DNA of 5,110 nt from assembly GCA_030635405.1 (NCBI GenBank), contig DAOVZA010000194.1:1-5110 (forward strand), read 5' to 3'. The translations under genes and the position numbers were made by a program. Source of the DNA: Desulfocapsa sp. (GTDB taxonomy: Bacteria > Desulfobacterota > Desulfobulbia > Desulfobulbales > Desulfocapsaceae). Numbering within the stretch: position 1 is the stretch's first letter; each line of letters opens with the position of its first letter. The notes under the pieces are model-generated. The model worked only from the letters and a program-made list of their open reading frames with translations, ran no database searches and was not told the DNA's origin. Positions 1 to 5,009 of this stretch are shown in pieces.

Positions 1-1028
1 AGGATTGTATTTTTGTGGCGAATGAACAGTGCCAGATTATAGATATTAATGGAGCTGGTCGACATCTCTTTGGCCTGGGAGATAATGAAATACCGAAGGA
101 TCTGTTTATTGGTTGTTGCCATCAGGCGAGCAGGGAAGGCAAAAAAACTGATTTACAGGAGAGCCTTTACGCCACTGGTTCTGTTAAAGATGCGGAAATA
201 ACAGTATTGCGGCTTGATGGTTTTAAGAGGGATTGTATCCTGACTGCCACCGCAAGAATGAACAGGAATGGACAGGTTACAGGTTACGAAGGCGTGTTGC
301 GTGATGTTACGGAATTACGGGCCCAGCAAAGAAAAGAGCAGGCCATGCAGAAGCGTATCAGGGAAGAGATTGTACTTGCAGAGGAACGGGAACGTCGACA
401 TATTGGTCAGGTGCTTCATGAAGAGATGGCACAAAATCTCGCTCTTGTGAATATGAGACTGCACGAAGCTGAACAGCAATCCTGTAAACGTTATGACGGC
501 CCTGAAGACCTTCCCAGCTGTATTCATGATGAACTGATGGAAACCAGGAATATGGTCAATGTTATGATTGGCCAGATTCGGACCATGATTTTTGACCTCT
601 ATCCTCATGTGCTTGATGACAGAGGGCTGGTTGCTGCGATGAACTGGTATGCAAATAACTTCACCGGACGAACTGGAATCAGCGTCTCAGTGTATGGTGG
701 TGAGGAAGATCTTGGCCTGTCAGAATCACAGAATATTTATCTTTTTCGGGCTTTTAAGGAACTTCTTCATAACGCCTGGAAACATGCAGGGGCAGGAGAA
801 GTCGTAGCCACAGTGAAGCGAAGAGATAATCATGTGCGTCTTACTGTGGATGATGAAGGGAAGGGCTTTGATCCTGCTTTGGTTCATGATATGGGCGATG
901 ATTTGCAGGGTATTGGCCTTGTGAGTATTCAGCAGTGGGTGGCTATCATGGAGGGGAGTATGAATATTGAATCGGAGTCTGGTAAAGGGACGAGGGTCAG
1001 CCTGGACGTTCCTGTACACAGGAGTTGA
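1..1028 (+). CDS. PAS-domain sensor histidine kinase, NarL/UhpB class (5' partial)
   Basis: The protein is the kinase half of a two-component system and should autophosphorylate a histidine and pass the phosphate to a NarL/FixJ-type regulator. Counting from a GTG at 15, residues 1-100 are a PAS fold ending in the typical RDVTELR exit. A short coiled-coil linker follows, then a HisKA_3 dimerisation region with the H-box VLHEEMAQNL (His135). An HATPase_c domain follows, with an N-box around ELLHNAWKHA (Asn253), a G1 box DDEGKGFD (279-286) and a G2 box GIGLVSI. The frame stays open to the left edge and reads DCIFVA before ANEQ, which completes the normal PAS start. The GTG at 15 is therefore not the true start, and sensor or membrane parts probably lie outside the window. 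No membrane segment is visible in this part. It converges on the response regulator gene, with 22 bases between the stops. The class is certain; the signal sensed is unknown. Confidence 0.93.
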   Translation, partial: DCIFVANEQCQIIDINGAGRHLFGLGDNEIPKDLFIGCCHQASREGKKTDLQESLYATGSVKDAEITVLRLDGFKRDCILTATARMNRNGQVTGYEGVLRDVTELRAQQRKEQAMQKRIREEIVLAEERERRHIGQVLHEEMAQNLALVNMRLHEAEQQSCKRYDGPEDLPSCIHDELMETRNMVNVMIGQIRTMIFDLYPHVLDDRGLVAAMNWYANNFTGRTGISVSVYGGEEDLGLSESQNIYLFRAFKELLHNAWKHAGAGEVVATVKRRDNHVRLTVDDEGKGFDPALVHDMGDDLQGIGLVSIQQWVAIMEGSMNIESESGKGTRVSLDVPVHRS

Positions 1029-1050
1029 ATGGAGCAGAGCTTTAGAGGAT

Positions 1051-1698
1051 TTATAGAGTAATTATTTTATGTTGAATTGCGTACTTAACAAGTCCTGCAA
1101 CCGAATGGATGTCAAGCTTTGCCATTATGTTTTTTCGATGGGTGTCAACGGTACTTGGGGAGATAAAGAGCACTTTAGCAATTTCCTGATTAGTCAGACC
1201 TTCTGCCACTAATTGGAGGATTTCAGTTTCTCTGGACGTTAATGGGGTCTCGGGGTGGTCAGTGGACTTACCGGTTTGACTGCGATGAAGTTCTCTGAAG
1301 ACAGCTTCTTTTAAAGAATCTGAAACCACTACTTCACCTTGTAGGATTGTATGAATTGCATCAACAAGGAGAGTGATTGATTCTTCTTTCAGCATAAAGC
1401 CCATGGCCTTTGCCCGGAGTGCTTCAACGGCAAAAAATGTATCGGCATGCATGGTGAGTATCAGGACTTTTGTCTTCGGGCTGGTCTTTACCAGGCGTTT
1501 CGCAACTTCAATACCCGAGAGCCCTGGCATAGCAATGTCAAGCACTGCCACATCTGGTTCCAGCCTTTTAATCTCTCGAAGCGATGTTTGACCATCGCTT
1601 GCTTCACCAACAACTTCAATATCTGCTGCATTCTCAAGTAATGTATGTAAGCCCTGACGAAACATCTGATGATCGTCCGCCAGGAAAACAGTGATCAT
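1051..1698 (-). CDS. Two-component response regulator, NarL/FixJ family
   Basis: This 215-residue protein is a DNA-binding transcriptional regulator activated by phosphorylation. Residues 1-120 form a receiver domain with the acidic pair Asp8/Asp9, phosphoacceptor Asp54 in VLDIAMPGLSG, Thr82 and Lys104. Residues 152-207 form a LuxR/GerE helix-turn-helix with LTSRETEILQLVAEGLTNQE and the recognition stretch SPSTVDTHRKN. Length and layout are full and normal for the family. The frame is open upstream to an ATG at 1830, but those 44 extra residues overlap the TPR gene and lack family similarity, while MITVFLADDH is the standard receiver start. The ATG lies one base after the TAG of the upstream TPR gene and has no strong Shine-Dalgarno sequence, which suggests translational coupling. 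The convergent histidine kinase is the obvious partner candidate. Targets are unknown; the divergent promoter region at 2261-2368 is one possibility. Confidence 0.95.
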   Translation of the reverse strand: MITVFLADDHQMFRQGLHTLLENAADIEVVGEASDGQTSLREIKRLEPDVAVLDIAMPGLSGIEVAKRLVKTSPKTKVLILTMHADTFFAVEALRAKAMGFMLKEESITLLVDAIHTILQGEVVVSDSLKEAVFRELHRSQTGKSTDHPETPLTSRETEILQLVAEGLTNQEIAKVLFISPSTVDTHRKNIMAKLDIHSVAGLVKYAIQHKIITL

Positions 1699-1699
1699 T

Positions 1700-2260
1700 C
1701 TATTCGGGTCCGGTCTGAAGCGCCAGAATTCGGGCCGCAACCTTATCGGCTTCCACTGTATTTTCTGATCGGATGTAAAATTTTTCCAGTTTTTGAAGGG
1801 ATGGAATGATTTCACCACTTTTAGTACCATGCGTTAATTCCTGAATTCGAACTACTTCCAGAAAACATTGCTCAGCATCTTCCATCTTTTTAACAAAAAA
1901 GTAGATAAGCCCCAGGTTGTTCCAGGAAACTCCAACTCGTGGATCATCAACGCCAAAGGCTTTCTGGCGAACCTGAAGGGCCTCTTTGTTGAGTTGCTCA
2001 GCTTCTGCAAAACGGCCGAGATGAGTCTGGACCATGGCATAGTTGTTTAGTGACGTGGCAAGTTGTTCAGGTGTTCCTGATGTTCTTGCCAGTTGTAGTG
2101 CTTCTTCACCGTATCCGGCAGCTGTCGAAAACTGTTGCTGTTTGTAAAATTCTGTCACTTTTGAATTGAGTTCATCCCATGTGAGATCTTCGGCAAAACT
2201 GAGATTTGTAAGAAAGAAAACCATAAGAATGGCTGAGAGGATAACTTGTGTTTTTTTCAT
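1700..2260 (-). CDS. Secreted tetratricopeptide-repeat protein
   Basis: A 186-residue exported protein made almost entirely of TPR helices. Residues 1-23 are a signal peptide (MKKT, a hydrophobic core, likely cleavage after SFA). The rest forms about four helical pairs of the kinesin-light-chain/TPR_12 type at roughly 27-62, 65-103, 107-145 and 149-182. Typical repeat residues are visible, such as SLNNYAMVQTHLGRFAEAEQL and SWNNLGLIYFFVKKMEDAEQ. TPRs are protein-binding scaffolds, and no catalytic motif is seen. An AAAGGA ribosome-binding site sits six bases before the ATG. The gene is transcribed leftward, directly upstream of and coupled to the response regulator. This suggests a periplasmic accessory role in the same signalling pathway, for example presenting a cue to a sensor, but that is inference. 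A general periplasmic assembly role is the alternative. Confidence 0.88.
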   Translation of the reverse strand: MKKTQVILSAILMVFFLTNLSFAEDLTWDELNSKVTEFYKQQQFSTAAGYGEEALQLARTSGTPEQLATSLNNYAMVQTHLGRFAEAEQLNKEALQVRQKAFGVDDPRVGVSWNNLGLIYFFVKKMEDAEQCFLEVVRIQELTHGTKSGEIIPSLQKLEKFYIRSENTVEADKVAARILALQTGPE

Positions 2261-2368
2261 CGTTTTTCCTTTGCGTAATAGGCTGTAAAGTTGCTATATT
2301 CATTACTGTTAATACTAATAATATCTGCGGCCACATACTATAAAAAAATCAGATCCGGTAACTTTTTT
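2261..2368. promoter_or_regulatory. Divergent intergenic region, likely promoters for both flanking units
   Basis: This AT-rich spacer lies between the leftward TPR/response regulator unit and the rightward NosL-like unit, so promoters for both are expected here. On the plus strand a TTGCTA at 2291-2296 stands 17 bases before ACTAAT at 2314-2319 (each 4 of 6 to the sigma-70 consensus). Further A/T motifs such as TAATAT (2319-2324) and TATAAA (2339-2344) are also possible -10 elements. No element stands out and no clear operator was recognised. Confidence 0.35.
2267..2272 (-). promoter_or_regulatory. Ribosome-binding site of the TPR protein gene
   Basis: Read leftward this is AAAGGA, six bases before the ATG at 2260. 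It supports that start, which also gives a clean signal peptide. Confidence 0.7.
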
Positions 2369-2812
2369 ATGAGACCTTTTCAAAGAAATATTTCCATTGT
2401 ACTTATTGTGGTATCCATCGTTCTGGGATCAACCTCGATGGCTTTCTCAGAGAAAAGAGCAGGGTGTCTGCTGTGTGGTATGTATCTTGATGAATATACT
2501 CATGTGAAATATACAATTACGGAAACGACTGGTAAAACATATGTGACCTGTGGTGTTCAATGCGGGCTTATTTTAACCCTGAATTTAAAGGAAAAATTCA
2601 AATCTGCTACAATGACTGATCTTTTGTCTCATAAAATAATTCCCAGTGAGGATGGATGGTATGTTTTTAAAAGTTCTGTTATTACCGATATGTCACCTGG
2701 ACTAATTGGATTTGCAGATAAATCCAGGGCGGAACAATTTATTAAGGGTTTTGGTGGCGAACTGATCACTTACCAACAGGCACTTGAAAAGGCTGCTAAA
2801 GGATATCGATAA
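2369..2812 (+). CDS. Secreted NosL-family metal-binding protein
   Basis: A 147-residue NosL-like protein. Characterised NosL proteins are periplasmic Cu(I) chaperones that help mature nitrous oxide reductase. Residues 1-27 are a signal peptide with a hydrophobic core and likely cleavage after AFS. The mature part opens with CLLCGM (Cys33, Cys36, Met38), matching the NosL CxxCGM motif whose Cys-x-Met part is a metal ligand in studied members. A second pair, TCGVQC (Cys61, Cys65), sits where NosL proteins have their FDGVxC segment. The C-terminal half shows the family pattern WYVFKSSVITDMSPGLIGF followed by SRAEQFIKGFGGELITYQQA. No lipobox is present, unlike many NosL lipoproteins. An in-frame TTG at 2291 would add 26 residues, but the ATG gives a normal signal peptide. 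The Shine-Dalgarno sequence is weak at both. A small HMA-like gene follows after 3 bases. No nosZ is seen, so the client may be a different metalloprotein. Confidence 0.85.
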   Translation: MRPFQRNISIVLIVVSIVLGSTSMAFSEKRAGCLLCGMYLDEYTHVKYTITETTGKTYVTCGVQCGLILTLNLKEKFKSATMTDLLSHKIIPSEDGWYVFKSSVITDMSPGLIGFADKSRAEQFIKGFGGELITYQQALEKAAKGYR

Positions 2813-2815
2813 TAT

Positions 2816-3172
2816 ATGAAAAGTTTTCGGATTAAATGCATGCGACTTGTGAGTATTCTTTTCTTGAGTTTCTGTTTCTGGTCGCCATTATTTCCGCAAA
2901 GTACTGCTGAAGCAGCAGATATCATTGTGAAGTACTATATCTTTTCCATGATAAGCGGGGAAGATGAGAAAAATGTTGTTGATTACATCATGAAGCGGGA
3001 CGGTGTGACTAATGTTGAAACCGTCCTTGATCGCCACTGGGTGTACGTATCCTATGAGGATGAGATACTCGATGATGAACGTTATCAACTCCGATTAAAA
3101 CTGGGCAAGGAACTTGGCTATCCGGTTGAGCGCTGGGAAATACTCTGGGAACATACTGAAGGTCAAGACTAG
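2816..3172 (+). CDS. Small secreted HMA-like protein lacking the CxxC metal site (paralogue 1)
   Basis: A 118-residue exported protein. Residues 1-34 are a signal peptide ending near AEAA, with MRL at residue 9 as an alternative start. The mature part, about 84 residues, reads as a beta-alpha-beta-beta-alpha-beta (ferredoxin-like) unit resembling heavy-metal-associated domains: strand IIVKYYIF, helix EDEKNVVDYIM, DGVTNVETV, strand WVYVSY, helix QLRLKLGKELGYPV, strand WEIL. Where HMA domains carry MxCxxC, it has M45-ISGED, so the methionine is kept and both cysteines are absent. The mature protein has no cysteine at all. It starts 3 bases after the NosL-like stop, with AAAGGA at 2798-2803 about 12 bases upstream, so the two are co-transcribed. 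It aligns without gaps to the protein at 3686-4021, with about 32 of 78 identical positions by hand count. The HMA assignment is pattern-based; function is unknown. Confidence 0.8.
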   Translation: MKSFRIKCMRLVSILFLSFCFWSPLFPQSTAEAADIIVKYYIFSMISGEDEKNVVDYIMKRDGVTNVETVLDRHWVYVSYEDEILDDERYQLRLKLGKELGYPVERWEILWEHTEGQD

Positions 3173-3190
3173 GAGCATGTGCGAAAATGT

Positions 3191-3225
3191 CCTTTTTACC
3201 AAACTCTTCGACTTTGACAAAAAGG
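3191..3225 (+). other. Long inverted repeat / RNA hairpin downstream of the NosL-like unit
   Basis: CCTTTTT at 3191-3197 pairs with AAAAAGG at 3219-3225. After a 2-by-2 internal mismatch, CAAA (3200-3203) pairs with TTTG (3213-3216), leaving a nine-base loop. It begins 18 bases after the stop at 3172. No T-run follows, so it is not a classical intrinsic terminator. It could stabilise the mRNA 3' end or be a binding site. Confidence 0.45.
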
Positions 3226-3241
3226 CTTATTCTCAGACAAT
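3214..3241 (+). promoter_or_regulatory. Candidate sigma-70 promoter for the gene at 3314
   Basis: A perfect TTGACA (3214-3219) is followed after 16 bases by GACAAT (3236-3241), which matches the -10 consensus at 4 of 6 positions. It would start transcription near 3248 and give a leader of roughly 65 bases. The -35 element overlaps the right arm of the hairpin at 3191-3225, so one of the two readings may be coincidental. Confidence 0.3.
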
Positions 3242-3313
3242 CTCCTGGGACAAGATCCTAGTATCAAGTCAATAAATAAATCTTTTTAAACCTCAAACAC
3301 AATAAAAATTATT

Positions 3314-3622
3314 ATGAAAAAATTACTTCTTAGCTGTGCTTTTTTACTTATCGCTAATACTGCTAACGCACTAGAGTATCAGTGGAAATTTGTTCTTCCT
3401 GCAATGGATAATCGCGAAACTGCCGTCAAAGTGTATGAGCTGCTTGATTCAATCAAGGGTGTTTATGACGTAGTTCCTAATATTGAACGCAATTCCGTAA
3501 TGTTCTTTTATGATGATGATTATACCAATGAAGATGTGGCAATAAACGTATTGACAGAGGCAGGGTATACAATAGAGAAGAAGATGCTTTTGGAAGAACC
3601 CAAAGGCGCAGCGATGAATTAA
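3314..3622 (+). CDS. Small secreted HMA-like protein lacking the CxxC metal site (paralogue 2)
   Basis: A 102-residue exported protein. Residues 1-19 are a signal peptide (MKKLLLSC, hydrophobic core, likely cleavage after ANA). The mature part again fits beta-alpha-beta-beta-alpha-beta: strand YQWKFVLPAM, helix ETAVKVYELLDSIKG, strand VYDVVPNIE, strand SVMFFYDDD, helix EDVAINVLTEAGYTI, strand KKMLL. The HMA metal loop is replaced by M31-DNRET, with no cysteines, and no cysteine remains after signal cleavage. It is the most divergent of the three local copies, with a shorter second helix and no KELGYPV signature, though the GY before the last strand is kept. The ATG has no recognisable Shine-Dalgarno sequence; the leader just before it is almost purely A/T. 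It may be transcribed from its own promoter in the 141-base spacer. The molecular role is unknown. Confidence 0.78.
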   Translation: MKKLLLSCAFLLIANTANALEYQWKFVLPAMDNRETAVKVYELLDSIKGVYDVVPNIERNSVMFFYDDDYTNEDVAINVLTEAGYTIEKKMLLEEPKGAAMN

Positions 3623-3634
3623 GGATAACAGTTT

Positions 3635-3669
3635 TTCAGTGGCTAAGGGAAATCTCCCTAGCCACTGAA
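3635..3669. terminator. Strong hairpin between convergent genes, probable bidirectional terminator
   Basis: A stem of 15 base pairs is formed by 3635-3650 and 3655-3669, with one bulged A on the left arm and a four-base AATC loop. It begins 12 bases after the rightward stop at 3622 and ends 16 bases before the leftward stop at 3686, the expected place for a shared terminator. Neither strand has a proper T-run after the stem, so it may act with Rho or as a 3'-end barrier. Confidence 0.65.
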
Positions 3670-3685
3670 GAATTCTCAAACCTGT

Positions 3686-4021
3686 TTAATTTCTATTGTT
3701 AGGATCTTCATAGAGAATATCAAAGTCGGTTACCGGGTATCCCAGTTCTTTTTTCATGGGAATACGGAGTTGCATCTTCTCGTCATCTAATTCTTCATCA
3801 TTAAAAAAGACAATCACTGCATTATCATCTGCTATTACGGTGATTTCTTCGATACCAGGGAGTGCTTTAATAAAGGCAGTTACCTTATCGATATCTTCCT
3901 GTGTCTTCATGGTTGGAATTGTGTACTTGTATTCTGCATCAAAGGCCAGGGCAGAGCTTGCGCTCACGCAGACAAATGCAAATACCAGTAAAAATACCGC
4001 TTTTTTTAGTTGTGTTCTCAT
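3686..4021 (-). CDS. Small secreted HMA-like protein lacking the CxxC metal site (paralogue 3)
   Basis: A 111-residue exported protein. Residues 1-26 are a signal peptide with cleavage after ALA. The mature 85 residues repeat the layout of paralogue 1: strand YKYTIPTM, helix EDIDKVTAFIKALPG, strand EEITVIAD, strand AVIVFFND, helix EKMQLRIPMKKELGYPV, strand DFDILYE. The metal-loop position reads M38-KTQED, again keeping the methionine and lacking both cysteines. It shares LDDE, QLR and KELGYPV with the protein at 2816-3172 but lies on the opposite strand. An AGAGAGGA Shine-Dalgarno sequence stands seven bases before the ATG. It follows the NosL-thioredoxin fusion gene by 73 bases on the same strand and is probably in its operon. 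The fold call is by pattern; function is unknown, with a structural or protein-docking role in a periplasmic metal pathway as the best inference. Confidence 0.82.
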   Translation of the reverse strand: MRTQLKKAVFLLVFAFVCVSASSALAFDAEYKYTIPTMKTQEDIDKVTAFIKALPGIEEITVIADDNAVIVFFNDEELDDEKMQLRIPMKKELGYPVTDFDILYEDPNNRN

Positions 4022-4028
4022 TTTGTAT

Positions 4029-4036
4029 TCCTCTCT
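4029..4036 (-). promoter_or_regulatory. Ribosome-binding site of the gene at 3686-4021
   Basis: Read leftward this is AGAGAGGA, seven bases before the ATG at 4021. It is the best Shine-Dalgarno sequence in the window and fixes that start. Confidence 0.75.
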
Positions 4037-4057
4037 ATTTGAGATTGATAATTACTT

Positions 4058-4090
4058 GTTTAGATGCTTCCACATTTAAACATCATAAAC
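4058..4090 (-). other. Intercistronic inverted repeat
   Basis: GTTTAGATG (4058-4066) and CATCATAAAC (4081-4090) form a 9-bp stem with one bulge and a 14-base loop, in the 73-base gap between the fusion gene and the small secreted gene. It is AT-rich with no T-run. It could protect or partly terminate the transcript, or be chance. Confidence 0.3.
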
Positions 4091-4094
4091 AATA

Positions 4095-4973
4095 TTAGCG
4101 TAACGAGTATAGAAATGGTTCCAGAACATCTGCATTCATTTCACCAATGGTGCTGGAATCAACAATGCCGGATCTGTCCAGGAGAAATCCCGTTGGAAAT
4201 CCTGTGATCTGATACTGATCTGCAACCTCCCCATCAGGGTCAAGCAGTACAGGGAATGTGAGTTCCAGTGACTTCATAAATTGTACAACTTCTTGTGGTG
4301 GGTCTTCAACATTTACGGCTACCACGGTAAAACCCTGTTCCTGAAAACGATCGTGGGCTTCCTGAAGATCCTGGAGATCCTTTTTAACGAAGGGATTCTT
4401 GAGACTCCAGAAACGTAAGAAAACGATTTTCCCCTGATAATCAGACAGATGGTGTGTCTTCCCCTGAATATCTTTTAGGGAAAAATCGTCAGCCCAGGAG
4501 AGTTCAAGACCAAGACCTGCCAGATATCCAGGGATTTCCTTAGCCTGATGTTGACGCAGGTATTTTGAAGCGGCCTGTTTATCACTGAATACATGGCTTT
4601 GGCATTTGTTTTCGCGGCGACTGTATTCTTTGCTTTTTACCCAATAGGCTATGGATGCATCAATTTTCTGGCCGGATATTTCATCCACAACAGTAATACT
4701 TGCTTCACCTGATTGAAGTTGCGGGATAAGTCCCTCATGTTTTTCAATCCAGGTCTTTGCACAGCAGAGTGAGCAGAAGAGAAATGTCTCGCCTTTCACG
4801 TCAGTGAGAGTGACCCGACTGATGGGGACAACAGCTGTACCATCCACGACACAGCTTTCTCCAGATTGCCTGCTCTGCCCTGAAAACCAGGCAAGTGCCA
4901 CCAGTGTTAAAAAAAATAGGAGAACAGGAAGAAGCTTCTTTCCTGATTTTTGTGTTGTGTTGTTTTCTGACAT
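4095..4973 (-). CDS. Membrane-anchored NosL-like / TlpA-type thioredoxin fusion with no catalytic CxxC
   Basis: A 292-residue protein from the ATG at 4973. An in-frame TTG at 4988 with GAGG four bases upstream is a possible alternative start and adds five residues. Residues 15-31 are a single membrane anchor, placing the rest in the periplasm. Residues 40-145 are a NosL-like domain: ESCVVDGT (Cys41), VTLTDVKGETFLFCSLCCAKTW (Cys67, 70, 71), a DEISGQKIDASIAYWVKS stretch, then NKCQSHVFSDKQAASKYL (Cys124, His127). Residues 155-292 are a TlpA/ResA-like thioredoxin fold: FSLKDIQGKTHHLSDYQGK, VFLRFWS, VVAVNVED, and the cis-proline loop GFPTGFLLDRSG (Pro260). Where ResA has FWxxWCxxC, this protein reads FWSLKNPFV, so both redox cysteines are gone. 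It probably binds a partner or metal rather than acting as an oxidoreductase. It lies between an unrecognised upstream gene and a small secreted HMA-like gene. Confidence 0.85.
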   Translation of the reverse strand: MSENNTTQKSGKKLLPVLLFFLTLVALAWFSGQSRQSGESCVVDGTAVVPISRVTLTDVKGETFLFCSLCCAKTWIEKHEGLIPQLQSGEASITVVDEISGQKIDASIAYWVKSKEYSRRENKCQSHVFSDKQAASKYLRQHQAKEIPGYLAGLGLELSWADDFSLKDIQGKTHHLSDYQGKIVFLRFWSLKNPFVKKDLQDLQEAHDRFQEQGFTVVAVNVEDPPQEVVQFMKSLELTFPVLLDPDGEVADQYQITGFPTGFLLDRSGIVDSSTIGEMNADVLEPFLYSLR

Positions 4974-5009
4974 ATCTTGTAAAGGCAAACTGCCTCTAGT
5001 TGTTTACGA

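Noticed and set aside
15..17. GTG at 15 as the true start of the histidine kinase
   Set aside because: The frame stays open upstream and the preceding residues DCIFV complete the PAS domain start, so the gene begins outside the window.
1029..1050. Terminator between the convergent kinase and regulator genes
   Set aside because: No stable stem or T-run could be found in these 22 bases.
1699..1830. Longer response regulator starting at the ATG at 1830
   Set aside because: It would overlap the TPR gene by 131 bases, and the extra 44 residues do not look like a receiver N-terminus. The ATG at 1698 begins the standard receiver strand.
2291..2368. TTG start at 2291 for the NosL-like protein
   Set aside because: It would add a second hydrophobic stretch ahead of a complete signal peptide and place coding sequence over the promoter region. 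The ATG at 2369 is more natural, although its ribosome-binding site is weak.
3177..3275. 32-codon open frame as a small protein gene
   Set aside because: AGGAG stands only one base before its ATG, too close for initiation, and the peptide has no recognisable features. Kept only as an observation about the spacer.
4095..4973. Active thiol-disulfide oxidoreductase (ResA/TlpA)
   Set aside because: The fold is there, but both cysteines of the CxxC motif are replaced, so no classical thioredoxin chemistry can be assigned.
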